Shown here one piece after another: positions 41,807 through 51,078 of a stretch of 64,000 nt of DNA. The stretch spans positions 2,976,001-3,040,000 of the forward strand of contig NZ_CP064266.1 in assembly GCF_022811845.1 (NCBI RefSeq), read 5' to 3'. Position 1 is the stretch's first letter. Every line of letters starts with the position of its first letter. Source of the stretch: Bacillus pseudomycoides. GTDB taxonomy: Bacteria > Bacillota > Bacilli > Bacillales > Bacillaceae_G. The position numbers were made by a program, and so were the translations under genes. A model generated the notes under the pieces. The model made no database searches, had not been told where the DNA came from, and saw nothing but the letters and a program-made list of their open reading frames with translations.

Positions 41807-42946
41807 ATGGGAAAAGTTACTTTAATTGCAACAGCAGCAATGGGAATTGAAGCTTTAGTTGCAAGAGAAGTTCGCGATCTTGGTTATGAATGCCAAGTAG
41901 AAAACGGAAAAGTAACATTTGAAGCGGATGCAAAAGCGATTTGTCGCACTAATTTATGGTTACGCACTGCAGATCGTGTGAAAATTAAAGTTGGTGAATT
42001 TAAAGCAACAACATTCGATGAATTGTTTGAAAAAACAAAAGCATTGAACTGGGGAGATTACATTCCAGAAAATGGAGAGTTTCCTGTAATTGGGAAGTCT
42101 TTAAAGTCAACATTATTTAGTGTTTCAGATTGTCAACGTATTGTGAAAAAGGCTGTTGTTGAGAAATTAAAGACAACATATAGACGTACAACTTGGTTTG
42201 AAGAAGATGGTCCTTTATTCCGTATCGAGATTGCGATGCTAAAAGATATTGCAACATTGACAATTGACGCGAGTGGCGTTGGTCTTCATAAACGTGGATA
42301 CCGCGTTGACCAAGGGGAAGCGCCTTTGAAAGAAACATTAGCGGCATCTTTAATTAAACTTACAAATTGGAAGCCAGATCGTCCGTTTGTTGATCCGTTT
42401 TGTGGATCTGGAACAATTCCGATTGAGGCAGCTTTAATTGGTCAAAATATTGCTCCTGGTTTTAACCGTGAGTTTGCATCAGATGCATGGGGTTGGATTG
42501 GTAAAGAAAATTGGCGTGAGGCTCGTCAAGAAGTAGAAGATTTAGCGAATTATGATCAACCATTGCAAATTATTGGATCAGATATCGACCACCGTATGAT
42601 AAGAGTTGCACAGGACAATGCTGATGAAGTTGGACTGGGTGACTTAATTTCATTTAAACAAATGCAAGTAAAAGATTTCACAACAAAAGAGGAATATGGC
42701 TATGTTGTAACGAATCCTCCATACGGAGAACGTTTAAGTGAAAAAGCGCTTGTTGAAAAATTATATAAAGAAATGGGAGAAGTATTCCGCCCATTAGATA
42801 CGTGGTCACTGTATTTATTAACGAGCTATGAAGCGTTTGAAAAATGTTATGGAAAAGATGCATCGAAAAAGCGTAAACTATTTAACGGTTTTATTCGTAC
42901 AGACTATTACCAGTACTTTGGTAAACGCCCACCTCGTAATTCATAG
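41807..42946 (+). CDS. ypsC: THUMP-domain class I RNA methyltransferase YpsC
   Basis: A 379-residue SAM-dependent methyltransferase related to the N-terminal half of E. coli RlmL, which makes m2G in 23S rRNA. The N-terminal THUMP region (about 45-155) binds RNA. The catalytic part has DPFCGSGTIPIEAALIG and the exocyclic-amine motif NPPYGERL. GAGGTGA at 41794-41800 abuts the ATG at 41801, so the ATG at 41807 is the start. The exact rRNA site is inferred. Confidence 0.88.
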   Translation: MGKVTLIATAAMGIEALVAREVRDLGYECQVENGKVTFEADAKAICRTNLWLRTADRVKIKVGEFKATTFDELFEKTKALNWGDYIPENGEFPVIGKSLKSTLFSVSDCQRIVKKAVVEKLKTTYRRTTWFEEDGPLFRIEIAMLKDIATLTIDASGVGLHKRGYRVDQGEAPLKETLAASLIKLTNWKPDRPFVDPFCGSGTIPIEAALIGQNIAPGFNREFASDAWGWIGKENWREARQEVEDLANYDQPLQIIGSDIDHRMIRVAQDNADEVGLGDLISFKQMQVKDFTTKEEYGYVVTNPPYGERLSEKALVEKLYKEMGEVFRPLDTWSLYLLTSYEAFEKCYGKDASKKRKLFNGFIRTDYYQYFGKRPPRNS

Positions 42947-43008
42947 TATAAAACCTCTTTGACGCGCATATACTGGCTATTATGTAATGTGCAAAAGGAG
43001 GAATAAAT

Positions 43009-43194
43009 ATGGATGGTTTCCAATTGTCAATGATTCAAAAGGCCATTCATCGTACGTATGATGAGCTTGGAAAAGAAATTAATCTTCAGGGTGTAGTTGC
43101 AGATGAAATACAGAAAGCACAGGAAGAATATTTATCTGCATTATCATATGAGACATTGATTGATAAGCGTTACTTAAAGTCATTAATAGAGTAA
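43009..43194 (+). CDS. Small conserved hypothetical protein
   Basis: A 61-residue acidic helical protein starting MDGFQLSMIQKAIHRTYDEL, with an excellent AAAGGAGG upstream and its own terminator just after. I do not recognise a family. The good ribosome site, normal codon use and position between two conserved genes make it likely real. Confidence 0.7.
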   Translation: MDGFQLSMIQKAIHRTYDELGKEINLQGVVADEIQKAQEEYLSALSYETLIDKRYLKSLIE

Positions 43195-43195
43195 A

Positions 43196-43228
43196 AAATT
43201 TTCCTTTATATAAAGGGAAATTTTTTTC
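43196..43228 (+). terminator. Terminator after the 61-residue gene
   Basis: AAATTTTCC...GGGAAATTTTTTT stem with a T7 tail. Confidence 0.75.
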
Positions 43229-43258
43229 GCTCATTTCTATGTATTGCAACAGGGGAAA

Positions 43259-43297
43259 GCAACTGCTATTTAGATATAGCAGTTGCTATATCTTTTT
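43259..43297 (+). terminator. Second hairpin, upstream of the helicase gene
   Basis: GCAACTGCTAT (43259-43269) pairs exactly with ATAGCAGTTGC (43276-43286), followed by TATATCTTTTT. It lies 40 bases before the next gene and could attenuate it. Confidence 0.6.
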
Positions 43298-43327
43298 ATA
43301 GAAAAACTTTTTGGTTGGAGGCTAAGG

Positions 43328-45265
43328 ATGTTTACTGAGAAGAGATTACCATTTGAAGTAGGGAAACAAGATAATTTTTATGATAAGTTGAATGAGTGGA
43401 TTGGAGATGTGTTTTACGATATCCTCCCAGAAAAAGGTTTTGAAGAACGCGATGAACAAATTTTTATGGCATTCCAATTAGAACGAGCGTTTCAAGAGAA
43501 GAAAGTTATGTTCGCAGAGGCGGGTGTAGGAACGGGAAAAACGATTGTGTATCTTTTATATGCAATTTGTTATGCGCGTTATACAGGAAAGCCAGCTATT
43601 ATTGCTTGTGCCGACGAAACGCTAATCGAGCAGCTTGTGAAAGAAGAAGGGGACATTGCGAAATTATCAGAAGCATTAGGGTTATCTGTTGATGTACGTC
43701 TAGCGAAATCAATGGATAATTATTTATGTTTACGTAAACTTGAAGATGTAATGAGTGGACGAGCTCCAGAAGTAATTGAAGATCTATATTATGAATTACC
43801 TCAGTTTGTATTTGATCATGGAACAATGCAAAACTTTACGCATTACGGTGATCGAAAAGAGTTTCCATTATTAAATGACGAAGAATGGTCAAAGGTATCT
43901 TGGGATTATTTCCAAGACTGCTTCACATGTGATTCTCGTCACCGTTGTGGTCAAACGCTCTCTCGTGAACATTACCGTAAAGCAGCAGATTTAATTATTT
44001 GCTCTCAAGATTTCTATATGGATCATATTTGGACATATGATGCTCGTAAACGCGAAGGGCAAATGCCGCTTTTACCAGAAAGTAGCTGTGTTGTCTTTGA
44101 TGAAGGACATCTTGTTGAGTATGCAGCGCAAAAAGCACTAACATACCGTTTAAAACAAACGATGATGGAACAATTATTAACAAGATTATTACAAAATGAT
44201 ATTCGAGAAGAGTTTGCTCATTTAGTAGAAGAGACAATTTGGCAAACAGAGCGTTTCTTTGATGTATTAAGAGAAAGTAAAAAAGAAATTGCTGGATCAG
44301 ATCGTTTAGAAATTACAGTAACAGAAAAAGTGATTACAGAAGCGAAACGACTTTATGCAAAAATTGCTGAAGTTGGTGATGCTCTTGTATTTGAAAGTGA
44401 AATGTATACAGTAAACACTTATGATTTAAATATCGTTGATGAGCATTTAGATGTACTGGAACATTCACTTCGTCTCTTTATGCATGAGAAAAATGTAATT
44501 ACATGGGGAGAAGAAGGTGATGGTGCCTTTACGTTAGTTATTATGCCACGTGCGGTAGAAGAAGTGCTACAGGAGAAAGTATTCTCGAAAAAGATTCCGT
44601 ATATCTTCTCTTCTGCTACATTATCTGAAAATGATTCATTCGCATTTACAGCAAATAGTTTAGGAGTAAAAGATTATTTATCATTCTCAGTAGCTTCTCC
44701 ATTTGATTATGAAGAGCAAATGAAAGTATACTTACCATCGTATAACCAGGAAAATGAATGGGAACGAAAATGTCAGTATACGCTTGAGAACATTCAAAAA
44801 ACAAATGGGCGTACGCTTGTATTATTCCGCACAACACAAGAACTTGCGGCGTTCAAAGAATATGTGAATAAAGAACAAATGTCTGTTCCGTTCTTATATG
44901 AAGGAGATCAAGAGATTAGTCAGCTTGTTTCCCGCTTCCAAAATGAACAAGAGACTGTGCTTTGCGCTGTCCATTTATGGGAAGGTTTAGATATTCCGGG
45001 TTCCTCACTATCACATGTCATTATTTGGTCGCTACCATTCCCTCCAAACGATCCTGTGTTTGAAGCGAAACGTAAGCATGTTAATGATCCGTTTTGGGAT
45101 GTTGATGTACCATATATGATTTTACGTCTTCGTCAAGGAATTGGACGTTTAATTCGTACGAGCGAAGATAAAGGTGCTATTTCGTTATTCTTATCAGAGA
45201 ATGAAAATGAAAAGGTTATTGAGGCTGTAAAGAAAGTACTTCCAGTAGAAGGTACGGTACTATAA
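43328..45265 (+). CDS. ypvA: DinG/XPD-like Fe-S helicase YpvA
   Basis: A 645-residue superfamily 2 helicase without an exonuclease domain. Walker A is GVGTGKT (near residue 65), the Walker B variant is DEGH (near 257), and the C-terminal motif is RQGIGRLIRT. Four cysteines between (C near 134, then DCFTCDSRHRCG near 197-206) fit the XPD/DinG Fe-S cluster, which would make it a 5'-3' helicase. GGAGG at 43317-43321 fixes the ATG at 43328. Paralogue of dinG at 25.9 kb. Confidence 0.88.
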   Translation: MFTEKRLPFEVGKQDNFYDKLNEWIGDVFYDILPEKGFEERDEQIFMAFQLERAFQEKKVMFAEAGVGTGKTIVYLLYAICYARYTGKPAIIACADETLIEQLVKEEGDIAKLSEALGLSVDVRLAKSMDNYLCLRKLEDVMSGRAPEVIEDLYYELPQFVFDHGTMQNFTHYGDRKEFPLLNDEEWSKVSWDYFQDCFTCDSRHRCGQTLSREHYRKAADLIICSQDFYMDHIWTYDARKREGQMPLLPESSCVVFDEGHLVEYAAQKALTYRLKQTMMEQLLTRLLQNDIREEFAHLVEETIWQTERFFDVLRESKKEIAGSDRLEITVTEKVITEAKRLYAKIAEVGDALVFESEMYTVNTYDLNIVDEHLDVLEHSLRLFMHEKNVITWGEEGDGAFTLVIMPRAVEEVLQEKVFSKKIPYIFSSATLSENDSFAFTANSLGVKDYLSFSVASPFDYEEQMKVYLPSYNQENEWERKCQYTLENIQKTNGRTLVLFRTTQELAAFKEYVNKEQMSVPFLYEGDQEISQLVSRFQNEQETVLCAVHLWEGLDIPGSSLSHVIIWSLPFPPNDPVFEAKRKHVNDPFWDVDVPYMILRLRQGIGRLIRTSEDKGAISLFLSENENEKVIEAVKKVLPVEGTVL

Positions 45266-45274
45266 AGTAAAACT

Positions 45275-45309
45275 GTAATCAGTGGCGGTTTTCTGCACCT
45301 CTCACCAAT
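45275..45309 (+). repeat. Interspersed repeat family 2, very short remnant
   Basis: CTGTAATCAGTGGCGGTTTT resembles the right-hand palindrome of family 2. It may be chance similarity in part. Confidence 0.35.
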
Positions 45310-45310
45310 G

Positions 45311-45342
45311 GAAAAAGCTTAGCGTTTGCTAAGCTTTTTCTT
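45311..45342 (+). terminator. Terminator after ypvA
   Basis: GAAAAAGCTTAGC pairs perfectly with GCTAAGCTTTTTC around GTTT. Confidence 0.9.
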
Positions 45343-45412
45343 TCTATATGGAAAAGGACTTTATATCTTTATGTCGAAATATAGGTGAAGTAGAAAAAGG
45401 AGGCAATAAAAT

Positions 45413-46930
45413 ATGACAATCGCTACATATGAAATAGAAAAAGAGTTTTTAGCACACGTGAAAAAGATAAATAATTATGGGGAAGCATTAAGCCTTATAT
45501 TTTGGGATTTACGTACAGGAGCACCGAAACAAGGTGTGGATCAACGCTCTGAGGTAATAGGAATGCTTTCATCAGAGGTATTTTCATTATCAACTTCTGA
45601 TGAGATGGAAAGATATTTAAAAGAATTAGAACAGCTAATAGTAGATAATAAAATTTCCGAAACAACAAAGAAAATTGTAGAAGAGTGCCGCAAAGCGTAT
45701 GATCGAAATAAAAAAATTCCACAGGCCGAGTATGAAGAGTTTGTAAAATTGCAAGCAAAATCGGAAAGTGTTTGGGGAGAAGCACGTGAAAAATCTGATT
45801 TTGAAATGTTCCGACCATACTTAGAAAAAATTGTTGAATATAAGAAAAAATTTATTACATATTGGGGTTATGAAACTTATAAGTATAATACGCTTTTAGA
45901 TATGTATGAGCCAGGTATGACAGTAGAAGTGTTAGATCATGTATTTGGACAACTACGTGAGCGTATTGTTCCACTTGTAAAAGATATTGGTGAATCAAAT
46001 AAAGAATTAAAAACAAATGTCTTATTTGAACATTTTTCAAAAGAACAACAAAAGAATTTTACTTTAGAGTTACTAAAGCAATTAAATTATAATTTCGAGG
46101 CTGGCCGTCTTGATGAAACGATACATCCTTTTGAAATTACATTAAATAGAGGGGATGTTCGCATTACAACTCGTTATGATGAGAATGACTTCCGCATGGC
46201 AGTTTTCGGAACAATTCATGAATGTGGACATGCTGTATATGAACAAAATGTCTCAGAAAAATTAGAAGGAACACCGCTTTGCAGTGGTACATCAATGGGA
46301 ATTCATGAATCGCAATCGCTATTCTTTGAAAATTTTATTGGACGTAATAAATCGTTCTGGAAGAAAAATTATGAGCTATTAAAACAATTTAGTGATGGAC
46401 AATTTGAAAACGTATCTGTAAATGAATTTTATGATGCCATTAATGAATCAAAGCCTTCCTTTATACGTATTGAGGCAGATGAACTTACATATCCGCTTCA
46501 CGTTATGGTTCGTTATGAGTTGGAAAAAGAATTATTTGATGGAACATTAGAAGTAAAAGACTTGCCAGCAGCATGGAATGATAAGATGGAGAGTTATTTA
46601 GGTATACGCCCAGAAACGGATGCGCAGGGTGTATTGCAAGATGTACATTGGTCAGATGGATCGTTTGGCTACTTCCCATCTTATGCACTTGGTTATATGT
46701 ACGCAGCACAATTTAAACATAAGATGCTAGAAGAAATTCCAAACTTCGATGCATTGCTAGAAGAAGGAAATGTGACACCAATTCGTGAATGGCTTACAAA
46801 AAATATTCACCAATATGGTAAAACAAAAAAACCACTACAAATATTAGAGGATGTAACAGGTGAAGGGCTAAATGCGAATTATTTAGCTGATTATTTAGAA
46901 GCAAAATATAAAGAGATTTATGAGTTATAA
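45413..46930 (+). CDS. ypwA: Carboxypeptidase Taq family (M32) metallopeptidase
   Basis: A 505-residue zinc carboxypeptidase. The zinc motif HEXXH appears as HECGH in TIHECGHAVYEQN (near residue 265), with the third ligand region HESQSLFFEN about 30 residues on. The M32 signatures TRYDENDFRMAVFG and the C-terminal FPSYALGYMYAAQF are also present. It is cytosolic and releases C-terminal residues from peptides. AAAAGGAGG precedes the ATG. Confidence 0.94.
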   Translation: MTIATYEIEKEFLAHVKKINNYGEALSLIFWDLRTGAPKQGVDQRSEVIGMLSSEVFSLSTSDEMERYLKELEQLIVDNKISETTKKIVEECRKAYDRNKKIPQAEYEEFVKLQAKSESVWGEAREKSDFEMFRPYLEKIVEYKKKFITYWGYETYKYNTLLDMYEPGMTVEVLDHVFGQLRERIVPLVKDIGESNKELKTNVLFEHFSKEQQKNFTLELLKQLNYNFEAGRLDETIHPFEITLNRGDVRITTRYDENDFRMAVFGTIHECGHAVYEQNVSEKLEGTPLCSGTSMGIHESQSLFFENFIGRNKSFWKKNYELLKQFSDGQFENVSVNEFYDAINESKPSFIRIEADELTYPLHVMVRYELEKELFDGTLEVKDLPAAWNDKMESYLGIRPETDAQGVLQDVHWSDGSFGYFPSYALGYMYAAQFKHKMLEEIPNFDALLEEGNVTPIREWLTKNIHQYGKTKKPLQILEDVTGEGLNANYLADYLEAKYKEIYEL

Positions 46931-46938
46931 AAAAAGAG

Positions 46939-46968
46939 AAGGAGCTGTTTATGTGCAGCTCCTTTTTA
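46939..46968 (+). terminator. Terminator after ypwA
   Basis: AAGGAGCTG pairs with CAGCTCCTT, followed by TTTAT. Confidence 0.85.
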
Positions 46969-47016
46969 TGAATTAACATTTTACTGTATATGTGCGTTAC
47001 TTAAGGAGGAAGAAGA

Positions 47017-47502
47017 GTGAATTATACTTTTGAAGTGATGACACAAGATCAGGCAGAGGATATTGCATACAATTGGCATTATGAAGGGGAATATTCTTTT
47101 TATGACTTGGAAGCAGATCAAGAAGATTTAGCTGAATTTTTAGACCCTAACATGCGCGAAGAAACCACATTTGCTGTTAGTGAGAATAATGAGCTTGTTG
47201 GTTTTTTTAGTTTTCATAAAATAGATATACATACAGTAGATATTGGCCTTGGAATGAAACCGAGTATAACAGGAAATGGATTAGGAGCAGATTTTGTACA
47301 GGCTGGCTTAGTGTTTTGTAAGGGAAAATACAAACCGCGGTATATAACATTATCAGTGGCTACATTTAATGAAAGGGCAATTAAAGTTTATAAAAAGGCA
47401 GGGTTTGATGGAGTTGGAACATTTATTCAACGAACAAATGGGAGTCAATTTGAGTTTTTAAAAATGATTTATCCCACTGTTTGTAGGCGATCAAACACCT
47501 AA
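47017..47502 (+). CDS. GNAT family N-acetyltransferase
   Basis: A 161-residue acetyltransferase with an acetyl-CoA binding region GLGMKPSITGNGLGADFVQA (about residues 86-105) and the later VATFNERAIKVYKKAGF. GGAGGAAGAAG precedes the GTG start. The final residues, YPTVCRRSNT, run into family 2 repeat DNA, so the C-terminal tail may have been altered by the repeat. Substrate unknown. Confidence 0.85.
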   Translation: MNYTFEVMTQDQAEDIAYNWHYEGEYSFYDLEADQEDLAEFLDPNMREETTFAVSENNELVGFFSFHKIDIHTVDIGLGMKPSITGNGLGADFVQAGLVFCKGKYKPRYITLSVATFNERAIKVYKKAGFDGVGTFIQRTNGSQFEFLKMIYPTVCRRSNT

Positions 47503-47575
47503 CTTGAAATCTGGTAAAAAGGAAAGAAGTTAGATGGGCACTGGCTAACTGTAAAAGCATGATTGATGAAGGGAA
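47485..47575 (+). repeat. Interspersed repeat family 2, remnant overlapping a gene end
   Basis: ACACCTAACTTG, AAAGGAAAGAAGTTAGATGG, CTAACTGTAAAAGCATGATT and GATGAAGGGAAA follow the family 2 order. It supplies the stop codon of the GNAT gene. Confidence 0.55.
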
Positions 47576-47633
47576 ATAAAAGGTCCTTTAATCATATTTG
47601 TGTTTAAGCAATATAAAGGGGAGCGAAATTAAA

Positions 47634-48446
47634 GTGAGCAAATTAAGTGAAACAAGTAGGTTTGAAAATAGATTTACAGAAGATATTATTGAGGTAGCAG
47701 CTGTTACAGGGGCATCGGGCGTTGGTGCAGGAAGAGCAGGTGACGCTATTTTGTGGAATGCGTCAATTCCTTTGATTGCATGGAAAGATTTGTGTAACAA
47801 TGAAATTCTTATAGAAGAAAAGATAAGAATTGAATGGTTAGCTGATGATGCAGAATTGAGACAATCAAGAGAAATTTTAAAAGAAAATACAGTTGTAAGG
47901 TTGCAGGTACGTAGGGCAGAAAATGCGATGATGCTTGTTAAGGTTTTGGATGAAACATATAGAGATGATGAATTAGAAAAGATATTACAAGACTCAATGA
48001 AGCCAGTTTATTATCAGGATAAGATATTGGGTGAATTTTTACTTGATAAGAGAGTGGAATTATTTGAAAAGCAAATTTCTTGGGCTGGTGAAGAATGTAG
48101 TTTGTATTTTGATTGGAATAAAGACGCACATATTATGACATTGGCCTTAGAAACGGCATATGCATTTTTCAAGGAGCAAGATGAATGGAGCAGAAAAATT
48201 AAACTGTATGCAGCAGCAGAGTTAGTGGAGTTAGCGAATGAATGGTTACAGGATGATGATGAGACAGAGATAGATGAGATTACACAGGAAATGTTCATTG
48301 ATTTTATGAAGTTAGAAAGCATAAGTGTTTATCCAAACGGTGATTTTACGATATATCTTTCGGATGGAGATATGTTTTGGGGACATTGCATTGTTGTAGA
48401 TGGAAATATTAATGGGACTTTTAATTCGGCTAATATTGCAGGGTAA
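47634..48446 (+). CDS. DUF2262-type protein
   Basis: A 270-residue soluble protein beginning at GTG 47634, with GGGGAG ten bases before. The N-terminal part has AAVTGASGVGAGRAGDAILW. The C-terminal half resembles DUF2262, with ITQEMFIDFMKLESISVYPN and SDGDMFWGHCIVVDGNINGT. Function unknown. It is flanked by a repeat and by the terminator shared with the oxidase operon, and looks like an accessory gene. Confidence 0.72.
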   Translation: MSKLSETSRFENRFTEDIIEVAAVTGASGVGAGRAGDAILWNASIPLIAWKDLCNNEILIEEKIRIEWLADDAELRQSREILKENTVVRLQVRRAENAMMLVKVLDETYRDDELEKILQDSMKPVYYQDKILGEFLLDKRVELFEKQISWAGEECSLYFDWNKDAHIMTLALETAYAFFKEQDEWSRKIKLYAAAELVELANEWLQDDDETEIDEITQEMFIDFMKLESISVYPNGDFTIYLSDGDMFWGHCIVVDGNINGTFNSANIAG

Positions 48447-48487
48447 ATTTGTTCAGTGAATGATGAGCTAAAGGATTTTAGCATAAT

Positions 48488-48519
48488 AAAAAGCAGAGGG
48501 GCTTCCCTCTACTTTTTAT
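48488..48519. terminator. Terminator shared by the DUF2262 gene and the oxidase operon
   Basis: AAAAAGCAGAGGG and CCCTCTACTTTTT form a stem with one mismatch and A/T runs on both sides, so it can act in both directions. Confidence 0.8.
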
Positions 48520-50169
48520 TTACCACAATTTAAAGCCTTTCGAACCAGGCGGAGCATTTTGAATCATATCAATAAATGGAATGGTATAAGCGAATAAAAT
48601 AAGTAGCGCTGTAATGCCAATCCAAAGCTTCCAATTATCAAAAACTAATGGTGTACGTTCAGATGCATCCGCTACTTCGCCGATTGGGAACTCTGTTTGC
48701 CCTTTTGGAGCAAAGAAGACGAGATCTAAGTAGATAATAATCGCAATTATTATCCCGACAAATAAAATCGCTCCACCAACTGCTTGTGCAATTTGATATG
48801 GAATCCATTCAAGTGCTTGCTGTGCATTTCCATATGTAGAAAAAGCTGAGCGGCGAGGTGCTCCGAGTAACCCGGCGAAGTGCATACCAGCAGACATGAA
48901 GAACATACCAATCGCCCATACGCAAGTTTGGATTATGGCAAGCCGGTTCATTTCCTTTGTCATAACGCGCCCTGTTAAGTGTGGAATAAGCCAATAGGCG
49001 ATTCCGAAAAATGTTAATACAACAGATGTAGCTAATGTTAAATGGAAATGCCCTGTTACCCATACAGTATTATGAACGACCTGGTTTAGTTGGTTACTTG
49101 CATTGACAAGTCCACCGGCACCAGCTGGAATAAACATTAACATACCAACGAATGGAGCGAAAAATCTAGCATCTCCCCATGGGAGCATGCGGAGCCATCC
49201 GAATAATCCAGTAGCTCCTTTAGAACGACCAAACTGCTCAAAGGTTGCAAATAAAGAAAAGGCAGTCATTAAAGAGGGAATAACAACCATGAAGGTTAAT
49301 ACAACTTGCAAGTATTTCCATCCAGGATCAATACCTGGTTCAGTTAATTGATGATGGAACCCTACAGGCATAGAAAATAGTAAAAATAAGATGAATGATA
49401 AACGAGCTAGTGAGTCACTGAAAATTTTACCGCCAATAATTTTCGGAATAATGACATACCAAGCCATATAGGCAGGAAGGAGCCAAAAATAAACGAGTGG
49501 ATGACCAAAGTACCAAAATAATGTTCGGCTGACTAAGACATCGATTTTGTCAGTAAGCCCCAAGCTCCATGGGATAAATTGAATAAGTGCTGCAGCTGCA
49601 ACGCCAAGTGTTGCAACAAGCCATAGTGCCATTGTTACAACAGCCATAAAGCTTAACAAAGGACCTATTTTGCCTTTGTTATGTTTTTTCCATGTACGAT
49701 ACTGAGCAAACATTGCAAAGCCGCTGAACCAACTTCCAACAATAACGAGGGTAAGTCCAATGTAAAATCCAGGATGTGCTTTTAATGGAGCATAGAACGT
49801 ATAGAGTACAGTTGCTTTATTGAGCAGGATAAAAATTGCAGTAATTGTTGTTCCAATTGTCATAAGCCAAAAGCCAATCCAGCCTGTTTTTCGGACACCT
49901 TTTGAGAGGACACCAGTTGTTTTACTCATACAAGCAAATAAGAAGCCAATAATAAAGAACGTTGTTAATACGAGTCCAAGTAAAACGCCATGTGTTGTTA
50001 ATACTTGATAGTAGCCAATGCCAGCAGGTAAATTGAATTTTCCTGAACGAACGAGAACTTGCAGTAATCCACATAACCCACCTAGAAAAAGAGCAATAAA
50101 TGCGATATGAATATGAGCCATTGCTAATTTCGCATCTCGTTTACTTATTTTATCTTGCAGTGCAATCAT
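48520..50169 (-). CDS. cbaA: ba3-type cytochrome c oxidase subunit I
   Basis: A 549-residue haem-copper oxidase subunit with about 13 membrane helices. Family B features are GHPLVYFWLLPAYMAWY (helix with copper ligands) and VTGHFHLTLATSVV (haem histidines). The longer open frame to 50220 is not used: the ATG at 50169 overlaps the subunit II stop (ATGA) and has GAGGTGAC upstream. It reduces oxygen to water, with proton pumping, using electrons from cytochrome c reduced by the qcr complex. Confidence 0.9.
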   Translation of the reverse strand: MIALQDKISKRDAKLAMAHIHIAFIALFLGGLCGLLQVLVRSGKFNLPAGIGYYQVLTTHGVLLGLVLTTFFIIGFLFACMSKTTGVLSKGVRKTGWIGFWLMTIGTTITAIFILLNKATVLYTFYAPLKAHPGFYIGLTLVIVGSWFSGFAMFAQYRTWKKHNKGKIGPLLSFMAVVTMALWLVATLGVAAAALIQFIPWSLGLTDKIDVLVSRTLFWYFGHPLVYFWLLPAYMAWYVIIPKIIGGKIFSDSLARLSFILFLLFSMPVGFHHQLTEPGIDPGWKYLQVVLTFMVVIPSLMTAFSLFATFEQFGRSKGATGLFGWLRMLPWGDARFFAPFVGMLMFIPAGAGGLVNASNQLNQVVHNTVWVTGHFHLTLATSVVLTFFGIAYWLIPHLTGRVMTKEMNRLAIIQTCVWAIGMFFMSAGMHFAGLLGAPRRSAFSTYGNAQQALEWIPYQIAQAVGGAILFVGIIIAIIIYLDLVFFAPKGQTEFPIGEVADASERTPLVFDNWKLWIGITALLILFAYTIPFIDMIQNAPPGSKGFKLW

Positions 50170-50639
50170 TTCTCGGTCACCTCTACTTTCGCGCTCATCA
50201 TATGATGGCCAGTGCCACAATATTCATTACAAACAATTAGATACTCCCCAGTTTTTTTGAAAACTTGTGAAGCTGTGCTTACATATCCAGGCTCAACCAT
50301 CATATTAAGGTTTGTACCTGCGATTTCAAATCCATGTACAACATCTTTTGTCGCAACAACAAAATCTACCTTTGCACCTTTTGGTACTTTAATTGTATTT
50401 GGAGTAAAAGAAAAAGCTTGTGAGACAATCGTAACTTGATAATGATTTTTCCCCACCTTTTTAACACCGGGTTGATCAAATGGTGCGGTTGCGTGAACCT
50501 TTTCGGGGTCAATTGTAGTTAAACAACTTGGTGGTTTGTTTCCCATATAAAAAGCACTAATTCCTAAAACAGCCAAAAATACGAACAGTGAGCCGACACC
50601 GAAAATGAGCCAAATTTTTTCGTATTTATGTAAGTGCAT
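50166..50639 (-). CDS. cbaB: ba3-type cytochrome c oxidase subunit II
   Basis: A 157-residue protein with one N-terminal membrane helix (about 10-32) and an external cupredoxin domain. The binuclear CuA ligands are in VCNEYCGTGHHMM near the C-terminus plus the histidine of VVHGFEIAG. The short form is typical of ba3 oxidases. AAAGGGAGATGG precedes the ATG. It is translated between subunit IIa and subunit I. Confidence 0.92.
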   Translation of the reverse strand: MHLHKYEKIWLIFGVGSLFVFLAVLGISAFYMGNKPPSCLTTIDPEKVHATAPFDQPGVKKVGKNHYQVTIVSQAFSFTPNTIKVPKGAKVDFVVATKDVVHGFEIAGTNLNMMVEPGYVSTASQVFKKTGEYLIVCNEYCGTGHHMMSAKVEVTEK

Positions 50640-50668
50640 ATCTCCATCTCCCTTTTCAGAACTATATC

Positions 50669-50815
50669 TTATAGCCGATTAACAAAAATTTGATAGACGC
50701 TAAACCACGTGAAAATAATGAAAAAACCAATAAAAAAAACAGAGATTAAAGTTCCTTTTAACGAACTTTTTTGAGTGTTTTCAGTTTCTGTCTGATGTAA
50801 ATTATGTTCCCCCAT
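50669..50815 (-). CDS. Cytochrome c oxidase subunit IIa (small membrane subunit)
   Basis: A 48-codon gene with GGAGGGG before its ATG. The product has a polar N-terminus MGEHNLHQTETENTQ and one membrane helix (LISVFFIGFFIIFTWFSVY, about residues 23-41). ba3 oxidases carry a single-helix subunit IIa that replaces the missing helix of subunit II; size, topology and its place as first gene of the operon fit that role. Confidence 0.82.
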   Translation of the reverse strand: MGEHNLHQTETENTQKSSLKGTLISVFFIGFFIIFTWFSVYQIFVNRL

Positions 50816-51078
50816 GATACCCCTCCTTGGATAAATGAAATCTTACATTTTCATAATACAAAAAATTTAGATAATTTCACCGCGTCCGAATGTGCTTTCA
50901 AAAAGTGTTCATTGATACAATAAAAACTATGTCTATGATGAGAACTTATAAAGTCGCGGATTCTTACAAGTTTTGGAATGTTAATTTGTGAAAAAAATGT
51001 GAAATGAATGATCTTTTGAAATTGTTGAGAAGGGTGTGTATGATTGAATTTGGAAAGCTTTTATCGAGGGGAGATTTC

